Shown: positions 45,365 to 54,064 of the stretch, piece after piece
Position numbering within the stretch: position 1 is the stretch's first letter
Layout of the letters: the number at the start of each line of letters is the position of its first letter
NCBI GenBank assembly: GCA_947476695.1
Contig: CANJRD010000005.1
Span: 124,001-188,000, forward strand
Source of the DNA: Rhodospirillaceae bacterium
GTDB taxonomy: Bacteria > Pseudomonadota > Alphaproteobacteria > Rhodospirillales > Rhodospirillaceae
Length of the DNA stretch: 64,000 bases
Reading direction: 5' to 3'
Position numbers and translations under genes: made by a program
Notes under the pieces: generated by a model
Told to the model about the DNA's origin: nothing
What the model saw: only the letters and a program-made list of their open reading frames with translations
Databases searched by the model: none

Positions 45365-46444
45365 CTAGAACGAACGCCCAATCAAAGATGTCGCCTGGAT
45401 GACATCCCAGCCGAAATTGCCGGTGCCGCTGGCGAACCGATCACCCTCTATTTCACCGGGTCTTTTGTCGCGGGTGTGCATGAAGAGCAACTCGCCGCGA
45501 TAGGCCCACTGGGGCTGGCCATCGAGACCCTTCATCACCGACCAATTGCCCGAAGGCTTTGTGCCTTCGGTTGCGGGCACGGGGCGCCAATAGGTATTCA
45601 GGCAGTCGGCCAGGCAGAGCGTCTTGCTGATCGCGTTGTAGTTGGGGATTGAATACAGCGTCATGCCTTGTGCATCGACGACGATGGGGCCGTAGTCGGA
45701 CGGCCCGAGCTTGAAGCCGTTCGGCAGTGCCGGTGCGGCTTCGAGCACCAGTGCATGCCACTTGCCGTCGCGGCCGTCGGCGTTCACGTCACCCGGTACC
45801 GTATCGTCTTGCGACACGTAAACCGGCTGATGGCGATAAGCCCACTGGCTCACGCCGTCCGCGCGCGCGACCACGGACCAGTCGCCGATGGGATTGGCGA
45901 TGGCCGGCGCCGCAGCGGGGCGCCAGCCGCGCAAACATGTGTCGGCGCAGAGCTTCGCGCTTGAGTCCTTCTCGCCGTCGCGGACGTACAACGTCGCACC
46001 GCCGGACGTCGCCGCGACCCAGCCGCTGAGCGTGCCCTGGTACAGGATGCCCTTCGGGCGCGGCGCGAGATCGAGCGCCAGACGCCAAACTTCCTGGATG
46101 CCGTCGCCCATCGTCGCACCGGGCGCGGGATCGCGGCTGTAGGTGTAAAGCGGCCGACCTTTGAAGGCCCATTGGCGCGCACCGTCGGGACGCGTGACGA
46201 GAGTCCAATCGCCCGCCGGCGCCGCCGTCTCGCCCGCGATCAGCGGCGGCCATGTCTGGGCGCAGCGGTCGATGCAAAGGCTCTGGCCGTCGTTGTCTTT
46301 GGCATAGGTGTAGAGGCTCTTGCCCTTCGCATCCGTATAGCGTGCGCCGAGGCCCGTTTCCCGCACGGTGACATCCGCCGGCGGCGCGGCTTGCGCAGCG
46401 GCGGCAAGAAGCGAAACGGCGACAAGGACGGCGCGGCTGAGCAT
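45365..46444 (-). CDS. Secreted triple PF03640-repeat protein (operon A)
   Basis: A 359-residue exported protein. Signal peptide 1-19 (LLAAAAQA), then three PF03640/COG4315 repeats at about 33-105, 143-215 and 255-330. Each has the CxxxC pair followed by W-x-P (Cys57/61, 166/170, 277/281) and a later QWAF/QWAY with KG/RG-P-L-Y strand. Family function unknown. ATG 46442-46444 lies 2 bp after the DUF1552 stop; last tightly linked gene of operon A. The paralogue in operon B (55610) has the same three repeats and nearly equal length. Confidence 0.85.
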   Translation of the reverse strand: MLSRAVLVAVSLLAAAAQAAPPADVTVRETGLGARYTDAKGKSLYTYAKDNDGQSLCIDRCAQTWPPLIAGETAAPAGDWTLVTRPDGARQWAFKGRPLYTYSRDPAPGATMGDGIQEVWRLALDLAPRPKGILYQGTLSGWVAATSGGATLYVRDGEKDSSAKLCADTCLRGWRPAAAPAIANPIGDWSVVARADGVSQWAYRHQPVYVSQDDTVPGDVNADGRDGKWHALVLEAAPALPNGFKLGPSDYGPIVVDAQGMTLYSIPNYNAISKTLCLADCLNTYWRPVPATEGTKPSGNWSVMKGLDGQPQWAYRGELLFMHTRDKRPGEIEGDRFASGTGNFGWDVIQATSLIGRSF

Positions 46445-46446
46445 CG

Positions 46447-47796
46447 TTAGGCCATCACTTCGGTGATGGGATTCGCGGTCTGCATCGAGTTGGAGCCCCA
46501 AGTCTCGATCGGCACTTCCATCGCGCGCATGGCGGTCAGCCCGACGCGGGTGATGACGTCGCCATTGCCGGCGATATGCATGCCAGTCTTCATGCGTCCA
46601 CCGGCGCGGCCGACCGTCATGATCGGCACCGCGTCCAGCGCATGCAGGCGTGCGTAGTTGGTGTCGGTGTTGGCGAAGATCAGCGTGTTGTCGAGCAACG
46701 TGCCGTCGCCTTCCTTGATGCCTTTGAATGCCGCGATGAAGTCGGCCATCGCTTCCATGCTGCGGATATTGAACCATGCGACCGCCGACTGATAGCCGAG
46801 CTTCGGGTCGGTCGGCTCCTCATGCGTCAGCGAGTGGTGGATGAACGTCTCGCCGCGCCGATGCAGGCGGGAGAGCGATTGCGAATACAGCATGTTGAAC
46901 ACGCGGGTCTGGTCGCAGGCCACGGCCATTGCCAGCATCTCGGTCATGATCTTGTGGTTGACGAGCACGGTTTCGACTTCATCGCCGAGCTTGGTTTCCT
47001 CCGGCGCCTTGGCGACTTTGCAGGAGGCCAATGGCTCGGGCTTCTGGAGTTGAAGATTGATCTGGTGTTCGACCTGGCGGATCGATGTGAAGTACTCGTC
47101 CAGCCGTGCTCTATCGGCGGCGCCGATCTTCTTCTGGTATTCCTTCATCTGATCGCCGACGAAGGACAGCACGCTCTGGCGCGCGAGCATGGCCGGATCG
47201 GGCTTGAACTCACCGCCGTTGGGATCGACATAGCCCGGCCCGAACAGGCGCGCATAAAGGCTGACCGGCGAGACCTCGCCCGCGTTCTGGCTGCCGCTGT
47301 TGCGATAGCTGTAGCTGTCCTTCGGGTCGCCGGTGCTCGACACATCGAGCGAGCGGAAGCGCGTCTTGCCGCCGATCACGTCGGCAACCAGCACGTCCAG
47401 GGTGGGTGCGGAAATCTCACCGCCGTTGATCGGCGCGGTGCCCGTACGGCAGCCGACCCAGCCGCTGAAGTGCACATGCAGCTTGCGGCCATCGAGCGGC
47501 GTGTTGAAACCGCTGAAATAGTTGATGTCCTTCTTGTAGGGCACCAACGGCTGCGCTTCTTCGAGGAACTCGAAGTCATGATTGGCGAGCGATTTCAGCT
47601 CGCGACCGGGATTGAAGCCAAGGCCCCAAAACCACGTCCCGAACCGCACCGGCAAGGGCGCGCCGGCGGCCAGCGCGGTGCCGCTTTCGTTCAGCACGCA
47701 GTCGAGAAACGGCAACGCGACAGCAACCGCCGTGCCCTTGAACAAGCCGCGCAAGGCGGCGCGGCGTCCCATTGTCTTGCGGATCAGAAAGGTCAT
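46447..47796 (-). CDS. Tat-exported DUF1552 protein (operon A)
   Basis: A 449-residue DUF1552 (PF07586, HXXSHH) protein. The Tat signal is MGRRAALRGLFKGTAVAVALPFLD. The family core FGTWFWGLGFNPG, VGCRTGTAP, FRSLDVSS, and the eponymous histidine motif as HHSLTHEE (His-x-x-Thr-His-Glu form), followed by GDGTLLDNTLIFANTDTN, are visible. It resembles the phosphatase-like DUF1501 superfamily, but no reaction is known. Start codon overlaps the upstream haem lipoprotein stop (ATGA). The paralogue at 56686 is exactly the same length. Confidence 0.85.
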   Translation of the reverse strand: MTFLIRKTMGRRAALRGLFKGTAVAVALPFLDCVLNESGTALAAGAPLPVRFGTWFWGLGFNPGRELKSLANHDFEFLEEAQPLVPYKKDINYFSGFNTPLDGRKLHVHFSGWVGCRTGTAPINGGEISAPTLDVLVADVIGGKTRFRSLDVSSTGDPKDSYSYRNSGSQNAGEVSPVSLYARLFGPGYVDPNGGEFKPDPAMLARQSVLSFVGDQMKEYQKKIGAADRARLDEYFTSIRQVEHQINLQLQKPEPLASCKVAKAPEETKLGDEVETVLVNHKIMTEMLAMAVACDQTRVFNMLYSQSLSRLHRRGETFIHHSLTHEEPTDPKLGYQSAVAWFNIRSMEAMADFIAAFKGIKEGDGTLLDNTLIFANTDTNYARLHALDAVPIMTVGRAGGRMKTGMHIAGNGDVITRVGLTAMRAMEVPIETWGSNSMQTANPITEVMA

Positions 47797-49433
47797 GACC
47801 GCTCCTTCGCGGCATCGGCCGCAGCTTGCGGTCTCGTGGCCGGCGATCCCGGTCCGACGGCATAAAGGCCATCGCTGGTGGCGATATCCTTCAACAGTTC
47901 CTTCAAGCGATAGCCGTTATCGGCGAAGCGCTTGTGCAAATAGTCGACGTACTGACGCTCGTCGCGCGCCGGCGCACGCCCAGCGGCATAGGCAAAGGCG
48001 CGGCTGACGACGCATTGCGTGGCCGACGTGTTGTCGTGCAGCGCCTTGCCGAGCTGGATCGGATTCTGGAACGCGACACCGTCAAGCTCGCCGCTGGGAT
48101 CGATCGTCACGCCATTCTCCACGGTCCGGAACTGGCCGGCGCCGTCGAAGTTCTCCAGCGACAGGCCGATAGGGTCCATCAGCTTATGGCAACCGGCGCA
48201 GCTGGGGTCCGAGGAATGCGCGCTGACGCGTTGGCGTGCGGTCTTGAAGTCCGGGTTGGCGCTGTCGGAGACCAGGGTGAAATCGACGTTGGCCGGCGGG
48301 TCCGGCACTTTCTGACACAGCAGAAGTTCACGCACGGCTTTGCCGCGCAGGGTGACGGAGCTGCGGCCCGGATGTGAATTCAGCGCCAGGAGGCTGGCGT
48401 AGCTTTGGATGCCGACGTGCGGGTCGTTCTCCGGGAACGTGTACGGCACCCAGCCGAGGCTCTTCTGCACCGGCACTTCGTAGATCACGCCCAGCGTGCG
48501 CGTCAGGAAGGTCTGGCGCGTGGTGAACAGGTCGCGGTAGTTGCCGTCGCGGGTAAGCATAAGGTCGACAATCGTGCGCAGGGTTTGCTCGCTGGCGTCG
48601 AACGAAGCCGCCATTCCGAAGGCCGGATAGATGACCGGATCCTTCTGGAGCGTTGCCGCGCCCTCCAGCATCAGCATGTCGGAGAACAGCGCGCGGACAC
48701 CAGCTTCGACGCGCGGCGATTGCAGCATGCGCTCGGCCTGCTTCGTGAGGCCGGCGTGCGAGGCGAGCTCGCCCTTCTCCGCCGCTGTCAGCAAGGCGTC
48801 ATCCGGACCGGCGTTCCACAGGAAGAACGACAGCCGCGAAGCCTTGCTGTAGTCCGTCATGCGCTGCGCACCGGACTTATCCGTCTCGATGACATCGCCG
48901 ATCAGCAGAAAATCAGGCGCGACCAGCATCGCCGAGACACCAGCCGCGAGGCCGTCATCGAACGTGCCGGCTTTCGCGACCTGGCTGGTGAGCGCGACAA
49001 GATGATCGCGCTCCGCATCCGTCAGCGGACGCCGATACAACAGGCGACCGGTTTTGGCGTAGAACGCGCGGGCGCATGCCTCGTCCACGGCGCCTTGCGC
49101 GGGTGCGCAGGGTACGAGCATGGGACGGTTGTCGGCGTTGACCACCTGGGCCGCGACAAAGCGCGCGAGCTTCTCATAGCGCTCGAATGCCGATGGCGTG
49201 ACCGCGACCCGGCCCGAGCCGACAGCCATCAGGCCATCGGTGCGGGGGATCGGCGCAAAGGCGCCGGCGATCTGGATATCAGGTCCGAACACATCGGCGA
49301 CGATATTGCGGTATTGCGCCTCGCTCAGCTGACGGAAGCCGGCCGGGGCGCCGGCGGTCTTAGGCTCGCCGGGGCCGCAGCCGATGAGCGCGACGGAGAT
49401 CGCGACGATGCTGACGAGGTGACGCAGCATCAT
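47793..49433 (-). CDS. Haem-c lipoprotein, DUF1587/1595/1592/1588/1585 class (operon A)
   Basis: A 546-residue lipoprotein: lipobox LIGC (Cys19). N-terminal RQLSEAQYRNIVADVFG matches DUF1587; YAKTGRLLYRRPLTDAE is DUF1595-like; ASRLSFFLWNAGPDDALL to FTTRQTFLTRTLG is DUF1592; VPDPPANVDF to CAGCH-KLMDPIGLSLENFDGAG is DUF1588 with a CxxCH haem-c motif (412-416); the C-terminus is DUF1585. This class is abundant in Planctomycetes and myxobacteria and has no assigned reaction. It overlaps both neighbours by 4 bp. Extracytoplasmic electron transfer is likely. Confidence 0.87.
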   Translation of the reverse strand: MMLRHLVSIVAISVALIGCGPGEPKTAGAPAGFRQLSEAQYRNIVADVFGPDIQIAGAFAPIPRTDGLMAVGSGRVAVTPSAFERYEKLARFVAAQVVNADNRPMLVPCAPAQGAVDEACARAFYAKTGRLLYRRPLTDAERDHLVALTSQVAKAGTFDDGLAAGVSAMLVAPDFLLIGDVIETDKSGAQRMTDYSKASRLSFFLWNAGPDDALLTAAEKGELASHAGLTKQAERMLQSPRVEAGVRALFSDMLMLEGAATLQKDPVIYPAFGMAASFDASEQTLRTIVDLMLTRDGNYRDLFTTRQTFLTRTLGVIYEVPVQKSLGWVPYTFPENDPHVGIQSYASLLALNSHPGRSSVTLRGKAVRELLLCQKVPDPPANVDFTLVSDSANPDFKTARQRVSAHSSDPSCAGCHKLMDPIGLSLENFDGAGQFRTVENGVTIDPSGELDGVAFQNPIQLGKALHDNTSATQCVVSRAFAYAAGRAPARDERQYVDYLHKRFADNGYRLKELLKDIATSDGLYAVGPGSPATRPQAAADAAKERS

Positions 49434-50581
49434 TTCGCCGCCAATCGCGTGGGGCTGTCATTCGCAGCGACGCGGTTCGGCTTGTCGGGATGAATCACAA
49501 AAGCCGGCAGTGCCTCGATGGTCATCGCCGTCGACAACGCCGTGCATTCGCCGGTTTGCGGATCGGGATAGCCGTCGCGCAGTTCCTTTGCGGCAACGTA
49601 GACCTGCGGGCAGGACCATTGATTGGAGACGAGCAGAAATTCGATCTTCTGGAAATAGTCCCACCACTTGGCGAAGTCGTAGTAGCCGCCCATCAGGCCG
49701 TTTGCCGGCTTACCTTCCCTCGGCAGCGTCAGGTTCAGCCGCATGTCTTTCAACGGGATGTCGCCGGTGTAGTTGTTGCCGTACATCGGCAGGCGCACGT
49801 CGGCCGCATCCGTCGCAAGTACGCCGTCGACAATCTTGCCGCGCGCCTTGGTGCCATAGATCGGGTTGTCGTTGATGCGATAGCTGGCGTTGGCGAGAAT
49901 CTTGCCGGTGCTGTCCTTGGGCAACGTGTCGATGGACCCGTAGAACGCAACCTGGACCGCGTCGTCGTTCTTTGCGTCGTCGACGTCGCTGATCTCGATC
50001 AGGATCGTGCCCTTGCCGCTGTCCTGGCGTTCCTGGTTCGGATGGCCTTCGAGATAGGCGTCGTTGCGCATACCGAGGATGCAGCCAAGCAGGCGATACA
50101 GCTGGTTGTCGACCTTCACGCCTTCGGGGCTGGTGAACTTGTCGTGCTTGCAGCTTTTGGGCGTCGCGCGGCCATCGTCAGTGCCGTCGAGATTGAAGCC
50201 GTAGCCGGTCTTGCCGCGCACGATGCGCATCGGCGGGTCTTTCACCACCTCCGGATTCCAGCACACATCCTCGCCTTTCGGCCCCCGCACCACGGCCTGC
50301 GTCTTCCGCTCGCCGTCGACCGGCTGCACCGCACCGCCGGCCGTGGCCTTGATGCGCTGGGCCTGCGGCAGGTTCTTGATCCACAGTTCGTCATTGCCGA
50401 GGGCAGCGCCTTCCGGGCACTCCTCCCAATGCGGCGTGTTGTACTTCGCGCTGAACCACGAGGTGACGACGAGGCCGATGGTGCGTTTGGGCGCGGACGC
50501 GGAAATCGCCGAGGACGACAGCCCGGCACCCATACCGATGGCGCACGTCGCAATCAAAACAGACCGGAGATGTATGTTCAT
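49430..50581 (-). CDS. Secreted six-cysteine protein, unrecognised family (operon A)
   Basis: About 383 residues with a signal peptide (MNIHLRSVLIATCAIG...SSAISA). I do not recognise the family. Motifs shared with 51316 and 59662 are WEECPEGAALGNDELW, RGPKGEDVCWNP, VVKDPPMRIVRGKTG, CKHDKFTSP, LLGCILGMRNDAYLE and WSCPQVYVAAKEL-DGYPDPQTGECTA. Six cysteines after the signal are conserved in all three and may form three disulfides. The start is ATG 50579-50581 (AGGA 7 nt upstream); ATG 50600-50602 overlaps the CHRD stop and is the alternative. It overlaps the next gene (ATGA). Confidence 0.75.
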   Translation of the reverse strand: MNIHLRSVLIATCAIGMGAGLSSSAISASAPKRTIGLVVTSWFSAKYNTPHWEECPEGAALGNDELWIKNLPQAQRIKATAGGAVQPVDGERKTQAVVRGPKGEDVCWNPEVVKDPPMRIVRGKTGYGFNLDGTDDGRATPKSCKHDKFTSPEGVKVDNQLYRLLGCILGMRNDAYLEGHPNQERQDSGKGTILIEISDVDDAKNDDAVQVAFYGSIDTLPKDSTGKILANASYRINDNPIYGTKARGKIVDGVLATDAADVRLPMYGNNYTGDIPLKDMRLNLTLPREGKPANGLMGGYYDFAKWWDYFQKIEFLLVSNQWSCPQVYVAAKELRDGYPDPQTGECTALSTAMTIEALPAFVIHPDKPNRVAANDSPTRLAAK

Positions 50582-50598
50582 GGCAGCGTCCTTGAACT

Positions 50599-51039
50599 TC
50601 ATTCCACCGCGGTGCCCTGGATCTGGCCCCGGATCTCACCGTTCGGATAACGCTGGGTCTTGAGATTAACATAGGCCCAGGTCGTGATCATGTATTGAAC
50701 CAGCGCCTCGTCGATCACCGCCTCGCCCTGCAAGGGCATGCGGATGCCGCGCGGCGCCAGATCGACCAGCGGCAGCGCGTTGGTGAACAACTGTCCGGGA
50801 CCGTTGAGACTGATGCCGACGGGCGGCGACGACAGGTCGCGCCAGGTGATGTCCCACCGCAGTTTCAGCGTCGCCAGCTCCAGCGTCAGTTTCGCCTCGC
50901 CGCGCGCCTTGCTCTCGACCGGGGTCGTGACGTCTTCGGGCACCATCTGGGCGACGAACAGCCGCCGCTCGGCCGCGCGGACGAGGCCGGCAGGCGCAAC
51001 CGTCAGAGCTGCCGCAGAAAGGAACACGCGCCGCCGCAT
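50599..51039 (-). CDS. Secreted CHRD-domain protein (operon A)
   Basis: A 146-residue protein: Tat-like signal (MRRRVFLSAAALTVAPAGLVRA), then a CHRD fold: EAKLTLELATLKLRWDITWRDLSSPP, GPGQLF, LQGEAVIDEALVQYMITTWAYVNLKTQRYPNGEIRGQI. The final YPNGEIRGQ is a hallmark of CHRD domains. ATG 51037-51039 is preferred; a TTG eight codons upstream is possible. First gene of operon A. Function of CHRD in bacteria is not established; the domain may bind or scaffold. Confidence 0.8.
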   Translation of the reverse strand: MRRRVFLSAAALTVAPAGLVRAAERRLFVAQMVPEDVTTPVESKARGEAKLTLELATLKLRWDITWRDLSSPPVGISLNGPGQLFTNALPLVDLAPRGIRMPLQGEAVIDEALVQYMITTWAYVNLKTQRYPNGEIRGQIQGTAVE

Positions 51040-51315
51040 GGGGACCAACAGGCTCTCTCGCAAGGGAAATTCGGCCTAATTCCGAGGCTATCGAATTGAC
51101 CGCGTTCGGCAACCGCGAAAGGACAGCCGCTCATTATGCCGTTCTTTTATACCGAGCGCGGCAATGCACCGTCCCATGCCCAAGGAACATCACAACATGC
51201 ACAGGTTGTTTCCGGTGATCCGATCCGCGCATCAGCGCAATTCGGCGCACCCAAATCGCTGTCGGGTTGCTAAACTCGCGTACCGCCTTGTTTGTTTTTC
51301 ATTGTGCCCCCTCTC
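51040..51315. other. Divergent control region of operon A and the fusion gene
   Basis: 276 bp between divergent starts. It contains an inverted repeat ACAAC-N8-GTTGT (51192-51209) and an AT-rich stretch TTGTTTGTTTTTCATTGTG just before the fusion-gene start. A GGAAC at 51184-51188 lacks a CGTT partner. If the LysR genes nearby control these operons, their sites would be expected here. Confidence 0.45.
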
Positions 51316-53133
51316 ATGCGCCTTCTCGCCCTACTCGCATCGGTCGTACTTGCCGGGCCGTTAGCGTCTGCCGCGACGACGCCGCGCCAGCCGCAAAGCA
51401 TTGGCCTGCTGACGGTCTCGATCCGCACCGCCGGCGTGGAGACGCCGCATATGGACGAGTGCCCCGAGGGCGTGGCCGTCGGCAATGACGAGATCTGGTG
51501 GAAAGCGCTGAACCCGCGCGACCGCGACCGCTTGACCGACGGCGGGGCGAAAGGCGCGGATGCGCGCCGGCTGATCGCGGAAAAGCGCGGCCCCAAGGGC
51601 GAGGACGTGTGCTGGAATCCGACCGTGGTGCGCGATCCGCCGATGCGCGTCCTGCGCGGGGCGCGCTCCGAGGGGCTCAATCTGGACGGCACGCTTGACG
51701 GTCGCGCGACCGAGAAAACCTGCGCGCATCAGAAGTTCACCTCGCCCAGCGGCGAAGCCGGCATCGACAACCAGATGCGCCGGCTGGTCGGTTGCATCTA
51801 TGGCTGGCGCAAGAACGGCTATATCGAGATCACCTCGGATACCGAGAAGCGCGACTCATCCCAAGGCGTGCTGATGATAAAGATCGATGGCGTGACCTCG
51901 CTTGAGGACTCGCCCGATGTGACGGTGCGCTTCTTCCGCTCAGCCGACTCACTGCCGAAGGATTTCGGCGGGTCCATCCTGCCGTTCAAGAGCTATCGCA
52001 TCGACGGCAACCCTCGTTACGGCGCCACGGCGCACGGCCGCATCAAGAACGGTGTGCTGACGACGAACCCCATCGACGTCGTCATGCCGTTCTACGGCAA
52101 TCGCGTCGAGACGGAGTGGTTCATCCGCGACCTGCGCCTGAACCTCAAGCTCGGCGCCAACGACGCCAGCGGCACCATCGCCGGCTATCACGACCTGAAC
52201 AACTGGTGGGACTACGTGCGCAAGATGGGTTACCTCATCGAAACGGCGCAGTTCAGTTGCCCCGCGCTTTACCAAGCCGCGTTGACGCTTGCCGACGGCA
52301 ATCGCGATCCGAAGACCGGCAACTGCACATCATTGTCGGTGGCCTACGACATCAAGGCGGTACGCGCTTTCGTGGTGGAGAGCCCACCGCCGATCCTGCT
52401 GCCGCAAGCGGACGAAGGCGCCGCCGTCGATCTGTCGACATTGCCGTTCGGCATCACGCAGCAAGCGACGGGCGTGGGCACGGTTCTGGCCGATACCGCC
52501 GGCCGGACGCTTTATGTGCCGACGGCAAAGAGTTGCACGGGTAAATGCCTGGCGCATTTCACAGCCCTGCCCGCACCCTGGATCGCGCAATCAGGCGCGC
52601 AGTGGACGACGACCCTGATGCAGGACCTTGGCCGTCAGTGGTTGTTTGCCGGCAAGCCGGTCTACACCTGCGCGGACGATAATCGCCCGGGCGATGCGCA
52701 TTGCCTGCGTGACGGTTGGACCACGCTGATCGTGAAGGCGCGCAATGCGTTGCCGGACTTCATCACCGTGCAGCGGTCGGAACTGGGGCCGATCATTGCC
52801 GACCGCCAGGGCCGCACGCTTTACAAGCTGATCGGCGATCTGACGACATTCAAGAAAGAGATTTGCGACGAGGCCTGCTTCAAAGAGAAGTGGCATCCGG
52901 TGAAGATCGAGGCAGCCCTGCCGCATGAAGGGCTCATCGGCACAATGCAGCTGGACGGCCAGACCGTCGCGTCGTTCCAGGGCAAGCCGCTGTACCTGTT
53001 CGCCGACGATCCGGGGCCGAACGCGATTGCCGGCCATCGCTTCGGCGGCGCCAGCGTCAGCGCGAAAAATTGGTTCTCCGCCGTGCGGGTCGACGAAGCG
53101 ACGGAGCCGCCCGTGAAAAGCGCGAAGAACTAG
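51316..53133 (+). CDS. Fusion: six-cysteine secreted domain plus C-terminal PF03640-type repeats
   Basis: A 605-residue exported protein. Signal peptide 1-20; residues 28-355 are homologous to the six-cysteine proteins of operons A and B (MDECPEGVAVGNDEIWW, RGPKGEDVCWNP, VRDPPMRVLRG, CAHQKFTSP, VGCIYGWRKNGYIE, FSCPALY, TGNCTS; Cys49, 99, 136, 160, 315, 337). Residues about 390-595 are two PF03640-type repeats (Cys407/411 and Cys517/521; AGKPVYTC, QGKPLYLF). The fusion joins two proteins that are separate in the operons. Start ATG 51316; the end overlaps the convergent lysR stop by 3 bp (CTAG). Confidence 0.82.
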   Translation: MRLLALLASVVLAGPLASAATTPRQPQSIGLLTVSIRTAGVETPHMDECPEGVAVGNDEIWWKALNPRDRDRLTDGGAKGADARRLIAEKRGPKGEDVCWNPTVVRDPPMRVLRGARSEGLNLDGTLDGRATEKTCAHQKFTSPSGEAGIDNQMRRLVGCIYGWRKNGYIEITSDTEKRDSSQGVLMIKIDGVTSLEDSPDVTVRFFRSADSLPKDFGGSILPFKSYRIDGNPRYGATAHGRIKNGVLTTNPIDVVMPFYGNRVETEWFIRDLRLNLKLGANDASGTIAGYHDLNNWWDYVRKMGYLIETAQFSCPALYQAALTLADGNRDPKTGNCTSLSVAYDIKAVRAFVVESPPPILLPQADEGAAVDLSTLPFGITQQATGVGTVLADTAGRTLYVPTAKSCTGKCLAHFTALPAPWIAQSGAQWTTTLMQDLGRQWLFAGKPVYTCADDNRPGDAHCLRDGWTTLIVKARNALPDFITVQRSELGPIIADRQGRTLYKLIGDLTTFKKEICDEACFKEKWHPVKIEAALPHEGLIGTMQLDGQTVASFQGKPLYLFADDPGPNAIAGHRFGGASVSAKNWFSAVRVDEATEPPVKSAKN

Positions 53134-54035
53134 AGCGCGCCGCGGGCGCGGCAGGTGGCGCGGATCGTTTCCATCACCTGCTCGACCGCCGCCGAACGAT
53201 AGGCGGACTCGCTGTAGAACAGCCCCGCTTTGCGCTCGTAGTGAAATTCGGGCAGGCGCAGCGGCATCACCTGCCCGCTGCGGATTTCCGGCGCGAAGAA
53301 GTCGTCATGCAACCAAGTGATCGTGTCGCTTTTACGCACCAAGGTCTTGATTAGGGTGACGGAGTTCGTGCGTACGAAATACTGGGGCGTTTCCAATTGC
53401 TGCGCTTTGAAAGCCTGCTCGATCTGCGTGCGCACTTGCTGCTGATCGATCAGTACCCACTTCTCGCCGACGGTATCGCGCAGCAATACTTTCTTGCGCT
53501 TCGCCAGCGGATGCTCCGTACGGACGTACAAGTTGCCCTGGATGTTGAGCAATGGCTCGAACACCAGGCCCGGCGGGACAGTCGCCTCAGGCAGCGTACC
53601 GAACGCGAGATCGAGTTTCCCCTGCTGGACGCGATCGGTCAGACTTTCGTGGTGATCCTCGCTGACCCGCAGGCGCACGTCCGGGAAGCGTTCCGACACG
53701 TCGCGGATCGCGGTGGGAATCAGATAACTGACAAAGTTGCCGCCAAGGCCCATACGCACGTCGCCTGACCGGCTGCGATCGACGCGAATGGCGTCTTCCT
53801 TCGCGTCGGCGCACGCGGACAACACGCTTTTGGCATGATGCAGCAAGTCCAGCCCGGCTTCGGTGGGATTGACGCCCCGCGCGTCGCGATCGAACAGCGC
53901 GACCTTCATGCGGCGTTCAAGGTCTTGGATGCTGCGTGTCAGCGCCGGCTGGCTCAGACCCAACGAGCGCGATGCCGCGTGCATCGTCTTGTTCTCAATC
54001 ACGGCGACGAAATACCGAAGCTGTTGCAGCTCCAT
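53130..54035 (-). CDS. LysR-family transcriptional regulator 1
   Basis: A 301-residue LysR-type regulator. N-terminal HTH: MELQQLRYFVAVIENKTMHAASRSLGLSQPALTRSIQDLERRM, then the periplasmic-binding-protein-like effector domain (RMGLGGNFVSYLIPTAIRD...). ATG 54033-54035 is the family start; an ATG at 54063-54065 shares its A with the upstream TGA (TGATG), so translation may start there. Last gene of the CHRD-lysR-lysR operon. It is closest to the divergent/convergent fusion gene and is a candidate regulator of operons A and B. Confidence 0.87.
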   Translation of the reverse strand: MELQQLRYFVAVIENKTMHAASRSLGLSQPALTRSIQDLERRMKVALFDRDARGVNPTEAGLDLLHHAKSVLSACADAKEDAIRVDRSRSGDVRMGLGGNFVSYLIPTAIRDVSERFPDVRLRVSEDHHESLTDRVQQGKLDLAFGTLPEATVPPGLVFEPLLNIQGNLYVRTEHPLAKRKKVLLRDTVGEKWVLIDQQQVRTQIEQAFKAQQLETPQYFVRTNSVTLIKTLVRKSDTITWLHDDFFAPEIRSGQVMPLRLPEFHYERKAGLFYSESAYRSAAVEQVMETIRATCRARGAL

Positions 54036-54064
54036 CAACGATCCGGCCGAACTACGCCCAGCCA

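Noticed and set aside
51184-51210. Third EcfG promoter before the fusion gene.
   Set aside because: GGAAC is present at 51184-51188 but the sequence 16-17 nt on is GTTG/TTGT, not CGTT.
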